Of a stretch of DNA of 11,041 nucleotides, positions 7,591-11,041 are shown in pieces (the first letter of the stretch is position 1; every line of letters begins with the position of its first letter). The DNA is taken from positions 1-11,041 of the forward strand of contig CAIXMC010000077.1 in NCBI GenBank assembly GCA_903920405.1, in the 5' to 3' direction. The notes beneath the pieces were generated by a model, which searched no databases, had not been told where the DNA came from, and was given only the letters and a program-made list of their open reading frames with translations. The stretch is from an uncultured beta proteobacterium (GTDB taxonomy: Bacteria; Pseudomonadota; Gammaproteobacteria; Burkholderiales; Burkholderiaceae_C). The translations under genes and the position numbers were made by a program.

Positions 7591-9047
7591 AAGCCACCCC
7601 CTTCGATGCCCGCGGCACAAGCTTGCTCTGTGAAGGCCTGCACAAACACGCGGGCACGGTGTTCGTAGTTGTCAAACATATCAAAACTGGCACACGCCGG
7701 AGACAGCAGCACAGCATCGCCGGCGTGTGCCAAAGACAAGGCTTGCGCCACTGCATCCGGCAGGGTCACGGCGTTGTGCAGCGCCACTTTGGTGTCTGCC
7801 AGGGCCGTGCGAATCAGCGGTGCATCGCGCCCTATCAGCACCACGGCACGCGAAAAACGGCTGACAGGCGCGGCGAGCGGGCTAAAGTTCTGACCCTTGC
7901 CGTCGCCCCCCAAAATCACCACCACTTTGCGATCAGCACCCAAGCCATTCAGCGCTGCCACAGTGGCACCGACGTTCGTACCTTTGCTGTCATCAAAAAA
8001 CTCAACCTCGCCGATAGTGCCTATCGGTTGCACACGGTGCGGCTCTCCGCCGTAGTCGCGCAGACCACACAGCATGGGGGCCAAGGCACACCCTGCTGCG
8101 CTGCCCAATGCCAGGGCAGACAGTGCATTGATGGCGTTGTGGCGACCCCGAATGCGAAGGGCATCTGCGGGCATGAGGCGTTGAACGTAGGGTGCAGAGG
8201 CATCTTGCGCTACCACCAGCCAGGTCACGCCATTAACGACCTCCAAGCCAAAATCACCCACACGTGGGGGACTATCCCCGCCAAAGCTGACATCGCATTT
8301 AACATGGACAGGTGGCTGCAACATGGCCATGACGGTGGGGTCTTCACGGTTCACAACCATCACGGTGTTTGCGCCAAAAATACGACTCTTGGCCTTTGCA
8401 TAAGCCTGCATGGACCCATGCCAATCAAGGTGATCTTCGGTGATGTTGAGCACCGTGGCCGCCGTGGGATCAAAGGAAGTTTCACCCTCCAACTGAAAGC
8501 TCGACAGTTCCAATACCCAGACTTCGGGCAGGGTGTCTTTATCCTGGTGTTCAGACAGGGTATCCAGCAGCGCCGGGCCAATGTTGCCCGCTACCGCCAC
8601 CGTTTTACCGGCGCAAGCCACCAATTGCCCGGTGAGCGCTGTCACCGTGGTTTTGCCATTGGTGCCGGTAATGGCCAGCACAATGGGCGCATAACCACGG
8701 TCGGCCTTGAGCTGCGCAAGCGCTTCAGAAAACAAGCACAATTCGCCTCTAACCCTTATGCCACCTGCGTTGGTAGCTTCCAAAACAATAGCAATTTGAG
8801 ACGGACTTAACCCTGGGCTTTTGAAAATGGCGTGATAGAACCCGCCATCTGTCAGCGCAGCATCCAATGCACCGTGGATAAAACGGGCAGAAGGCACATC
8901 TTGCTGCAAGGCTGCCAGTTGCGGCGGGGAACTTCGTGTGTCTGCCACCGTGACCTGCGCACCACAACGCACGCACCAACGCGCCATCGACAGGCCTGAT
9001 GCACCCAGACCCAAAATCAGAACCGATTGATCTTGAAGGTGGTTCAT
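7587..9047 (-). CDS. murD: UDP-N-acetylmuramoyl-L-alanine--D-glutamate ligase (MurD)
   Basis: MurD adds D-glutamate to UDP-MurNAc-L-Ala in the cytoplasm with ATP. The 486-residue product is a little longer than E. coli MurD. Domain 1 has the nucleotide-type loop [14 protein letters not shown] (10-23). The central domain has the P-loop TGTNGKTT (127-134), ELSSFQLE (180-187) and [10 protein letters not shown] (201-210). The C-terminal domain has [11 protein letters not shown] (301-311), DDSKGTN (352-358) and [18 protein letters not shown] (447-464), all typical of MurD. The start chosen is the ATG at 9047, two bases after the mraY stop. An in-frame start at 9086 would add 13 residues that lie inside mraY and match nothing in the family. 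No strong Shine-Dalgarno is seen, so translation is probably coupled to mraY. Its stop overlaps the ftsW GTG. Confidence 0.97.
   Translation of the reverse strand: MNHLQDQSVLILGLGASGLSMARWCVRCGAQVTVADTRSSPPQLAALQQDVPSARFIHGALDAALTDGGFYHAIFKSPGLSPSQIAIVLEATNAGGIRVRGELCLFSEALAQLKADRGYAPIVLAITGTNGKTTVTALTGQLVACAGKTVAVAGNIGPALLDTLSEHQDKDTLPEVWVLELSSFQLEGETSFDPTAATVLNITEDHLDWHGSMQAYAKAKSRIFGANTVMVVNREDPTVMAMLQPPVHVKCDVSFGGDSPPRVGDFGLEVVNGVTWLVVAQDASAPYVQRLMPADALRIRGRHNAINALSALALGSAAGCALAPMLCGLRDYGGEPHRVQPIGTIGEVEFFDDSKGTNVGATVAALNGLGADRKVVVILGGDGKGQNFSPLAAPVSRFSRAVVLIGRDAPLIRTALADTKVALHNAVTLPDAVAQALSLAHAGDAVLLSPACASFDMFDNYEHRARVFVQAFTEQACAAGIEGGGL
7597..7603 (-). promoter_or_regulatory. Ribosome binding site deciding the ftsW GTG start
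   Basis: AAGGGGG on the coding strand stands six bases before GTG at 7590, inside the last codons of murD. This spacing, together with the GTGA overlap, favours the GTG over the in-frame TTG at 7620. Confidence 0.65.
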
Positions 9048-9049
9048 GG

Positions 9050-10228
9050 TTAGCGCAGCTTCAAGGTGGACAAGCCCACCAGGCACAAGAGCATGGTGAT
9101 GATCCAGAAACGCACAACGACCTGGGTTTCCTGCCAGCCGGATTTTTCAAAATGGTGGTGCAGCGGGGCCATTTTCAAAACGCGACGACCCACACCGTAT
9201 TTCTTTTTGGTCAGTTTGAAATAGCTCACCTGCACCATCACCGACACGGCCTCGGCTACAAACACACCGCCCATGATGGCCAGCAAAATTTCCTGACGAA
9301 CGATCACAGCAATGGTGCCAATAGCACCCCCCAAGGCAAGCGCCCCCACATCACCCATAAAGACCTGCGCCGGATAAGTGTTGAACCATAAAAAAGCCAA
9401 ACCCGCACCTGCCATGGCAGCGCAAAAAATCGTCAGTTCGCCAGCGCCTGCAATGTGCGGCAAAAACAGGTAACGGGCAAAAACTGCATTGCCGGTGGCA
9501 TACGCAAACACCCCCAGACAAGCCCCTACCATCACCACCGGCATGATGGCCAGACCATCCAAACCGTCTGTCAGGTTCACAGCATTGCTAGTCCCCACAA
9601 TCACCAGATAAGTCAGCAGCACAAAGCCCAGAACCCCCAGCGGGTAGCTGATTTCCTTGAAAAACGGCAGCATCAAACCCGCTTTGGGCGGCAAGCTCAA
9701 ATCAAATCCCGATTGCACCCAGGTGAAAAACAATTCAATCACACGGTAGTTGGAATTTTCAGAAATGCAAAACACCAGGTACAACGCTGCTACCAAACCG
9801 ATGAAAGACTGCCACAGGTATTTTTCAAGCGAAGGCATGCCCTCGGGGTTTTGATCGACCACTTTGCGCCAGTCGTCCGACCAACCGACTGCCCCAAAAC
9901 CGAGCGTGACCAAAAGAACAATCCACACAAAACGGTTGCTCCAGTCAAACCACAACAAAGTGGATAACGACATGCTGAGCAAGATCAAAACACCGCCCAT
10001 GGTGGGTGTTCCACTTTTGACAAGGTGCGATGCCATGGCGTAATCACGAATGGGCTGTCCCAATTTGAGCGATGTCAAACTGCGAATGACCCACGGGCCT
10101 GCTGCCAGGCCTATCAGCAGTGCCGTCATGGCGGCCATCACCGCCCGAAAAGTCTGGTACTGAAACACGCGCAAAAAGCTGTAGTCTGGCGACAAAGTTT
10201 GCAGCCATTGTGCGAGCCAAATCAGCAT
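9050..10228 (-). CDS. mraY: Phospho-MurNAc-pentapeptide transferase (MraY)
   Basis: MraY transfers phospho-MurNAc-pentapeptide from its UDP carrier to undecaprenyl phosphate in the inner membrane, forming lipid I. The 392-residue product is very hydrophobic, with about ten membrane segments, the size expected in betaproteobacteria. Conserved motifs are KSGTPTMGG (71-79), the Asp pair in SDD (117-119) before [12 protein letters not shown] (218-226) with Asp221 and Asp224, [12 protein letters not shown] (290-301) with the magnesium-site Asp293, and PLHHHFE (355-361). The ATG at 10228 overlaps the last seven bases of murF and is preceded by AAGGGGAG six bases upstream. The stop is two bases before murD. 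All polar active-site residues I expect are present. Confidence 0.98.
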   Translation of the reverse strand: MLIWLAQWLQTLSPDYSFLRVFQYQTFRAVMAAMTALLIGLAAGPWVIRSLTSLKLGQPIRDYAMASHLVKSGTPTMGGVLILLSMSLSTLLWFDWSNRFVWIVLLVTLGFGAVGWSDDWRKVVDQNPEGMPSLEKYLWQSFIGLVAALYLVFCISENSNYRVIELFFTWVQSGFDLSLPPKAGLMLPFFKEISYPLGVLGFVLLTYLVIVGTSNAVNLTDGLDGLAIMPVVMVGACLGVFAYATGNAVFARYLFLPHIAGAGELTIFCAAMAGAGLAFLWFNTYPAQVFMGDVGALALGGAIGTIAVIVRQEILLAIMGGVFVAEAVSVMVQVSYFKLTKKKYGVGRRVLKMAPLHHHFEKSGWQETQVVVRFWIITMLLCLVGLSTLKLR

Positions 10229-11041
10229 GATGCGCTCCCCTTCTGCACAATGGCTTCAATGACACGTTCCATTTTCATAAAGCGAGATCCTTTGACCAGC
10301 ACACTGGCCACTTTGGGCAGTTCGGCCAACACTGCGGCTTGCAAATAAGCCATGTCATCACACACCAAAATAGCATCAAAATTGATAGCAGACTGTGCAT
10401 ACCCAGCGCCAGTTACAAGCACTTTTTCTATATTTTTTTTCATGGCATAGTGAAGCGATTCCGCGTGAAATTCCAGACTGTTCGCACCGACTTCGCCCAT
10501 GTCGCCGAGCACCAACAAACGCGGGCCTGGCAAGTCGGCGAGCACATGGATGGCGGCCATCACAGAATCAGGATTGGCGTTGTAAGTGTCGTCAATGATG
10601 GTGAGGGTGCGCCCCTGATCAGTGATTTGCAAGGCTCGGCCGCGGCCTTTGACAGGTTCAAATGCGTTTAAACCTTGGGCAATGGCATCGAGCGGCACAT
10701 GGGCGGCTAGCGCACAGGTCACGGCTGCCAGTGAATTTTTAACATTGTGACGGCCTGCAACGTGCAAGGTGTAGTGCAACTCGCCCTGTGGTGTGGCGGC
10801 TGTGACTTGCCATGCTGTGCCAGACCAGGTGGATTGCAGCGCATACACATCAGCATCGGCGTGAAAAACATCAGAAAAACGCATGACCCGACGCGCCCCA
10901 GCTTGATGAGTCCAGACAGAACTAAAGGCATCATCGGCAGGAAACACGGCCACACCGTCAGCGGGCAAGGCATCAATGACCGACCCATTTTCATGCGCGA
11001 CTGCTTCAACGGTGTGCATGAATTCAAGGTGCTCGCGCTGG
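10222..11041 (-). CDS. murF: UDP-MurNAc-tripeptide--D-Ala-D-Ala ligase (MurF), C-terminal part (cut by window edge)
   Basis: MurF attaches D-Ala-D-Ala to the UDP-MurNAc-tripeptide, the last cytoplasmic step before MraY. The frame is open to the right edge, leaving 272 residues. The visible part begins with [19 protein letters not shown], the region just after the MurF ATPase P-loop domain core. It continues with [12 protein letters not shown] (95-106 of the fragment), [10 protein letters not shown] (150-159, diagnostic for MurF), GDMGEVG (179-185) and [12 protein letters not shown] (249-260). The N-terminal domain and the P-loop lie outside the window. The stop overlaps mraY by seven bases. 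A run of eight A on the coding strand (10440-10433, encoding Lys-Lys-Asn) keeps frame here but could be prone to slippage or sequencing error. Its product joins that of ddl, further down the same cluster. Confidence 0.97.
   Translation of the reverse strand, partial: QREHLEFMHTVEAVAHENGSVIDALPADGVAVFPADDAFSSVWTHQAGARRVMRFSDVFHADADVYALQSTWSGTAWQVTAATPQGELHYTLHVAGRHNVKNSLAAVTCALAAHVPLDAIAQGLNAFEPVKGRGRALQITDQGRTLTIIDDTYNANPDSVMAAIHVLADLPGPRLLVLGDMGEVGANSLEFHAESLHYAMKKNIEKVLVTGAGYAQSAINFDAILVCDDMAYLQAAVLAELPKVASVLVKGSRFMKMERVIEAIVQKGSASC
10235..10242 (-). promoter_or_regulatory. Ribosome binding site of mraY inside murF
   Basis: AAGGGGAG on the coding strand lies six bases before the mraY ATG at 10228 and within the last codons of murF. 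It supports the 7-base overlap as real. Confidence 0.7.

Noticed and set aside
7509..8810. Long open frame of 433 codons on the plus strand, opposite murD and the start of ftsW
   Set aside because: It is antisense to murD, whose catalytic motifs are all present. Its translation is rich in His, Gln, Arg and Thr with no recognisable domain, and it has no supporting ribosome site or neighbours on that strand. It is a shadow of the codon bias of murD.
9048..9086. Upstream extension of murD by 13 residues
   Set aside because: The extra residues are encoded inside the end of mraY, and the ATG at 9047 places the nucleotide loop ILGLGASG at the usual distance from the N-terminus.
1..11041. A novel or undescribed system hidden in the window
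   Set aside because: Every base outside the 170-base and 23-base spacers and a 2-base gap is accounted for by ten conserved dcw genes in canonical order with intact motifs. There is no foreign-looking insert, mobile element or unknown gene.

Overview
The window is a contiguous stretch of the division and cell wall (dcw) cluster of a Gram-negative bacterium, with every gene on the minus strand. Read in the direction of transcription (from the right edge to the left) the order is murF (5' end missing), mraY, murD, ftsW, murG, murC, ddl, ftsQ, ftsA, ftsZ (3' end missing). This is the same order as in Escherichia coli. Protein features such as the FtsA and FtsZ sequence style, the MurF motif QREH near the cut, and the absence of murB between murC and ddl point to a betaproteobacterium. 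Burkholderiales is likely and Comamonadaceae is a reasonable guess. Base composition looks moderate (a little above half G+C by eye), lower than in many Burkholderiales. The taxonomic guess is from memory of family sequences, not from a search.

Region by region: 10222-11041 holds the C-terminal part of MurF. 9050-10228 is MraY, which makes lipid I. 7587-9047 is MurD. 6307-7590 is FtsW. 5219-6310 is MurG, which makes lipid II. 3786-5222 is MurC. 2839-3789 is the D-Ala-D-Ala ligase. 2054-2842 is FtsQ, 801-2030 is FtsA, and 1-630 is the first 210 codons of FtsZ. The genes are packed tightly: most junctions are 4-base stop/start overlaps (ATGA or GTGA), one is a 7-base overlap and one a 2-base gap. 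Packing loosens only before ftsA (23 bases) and ftsZ (170 bases). The 170-base spacer is the only non-coding stretch of any size. It holds a strong Shine-Dalgarno site, a possible promoter and a small family of repeated octamers.

Together the genes cover cytoplasmic peptidoglycan precursor assembly (MurC, MurD, Ddl, MurF), the membrane-linked lipid I and lipid II steps (MraY, MurG), septal glycan polymerisation (FtsW), and the divisome scaffold (FtsQ, FtsA, FtsZ). murE, ftsI, ftsL, mraW and mraZ would be expected beyond the right edge, and lpxC or other genes beyond the left edge.

Three start sites were re-chosen from the sequence: ftsW (GTG at 7590), murD (ATG at 9047) and ftsQ (ATG at 2842). 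No mobile element, RNA gene, CRISPR array or unknown system was found. This is a highly conserved housekeeping region, and the findings are modest regulatory or structural points.
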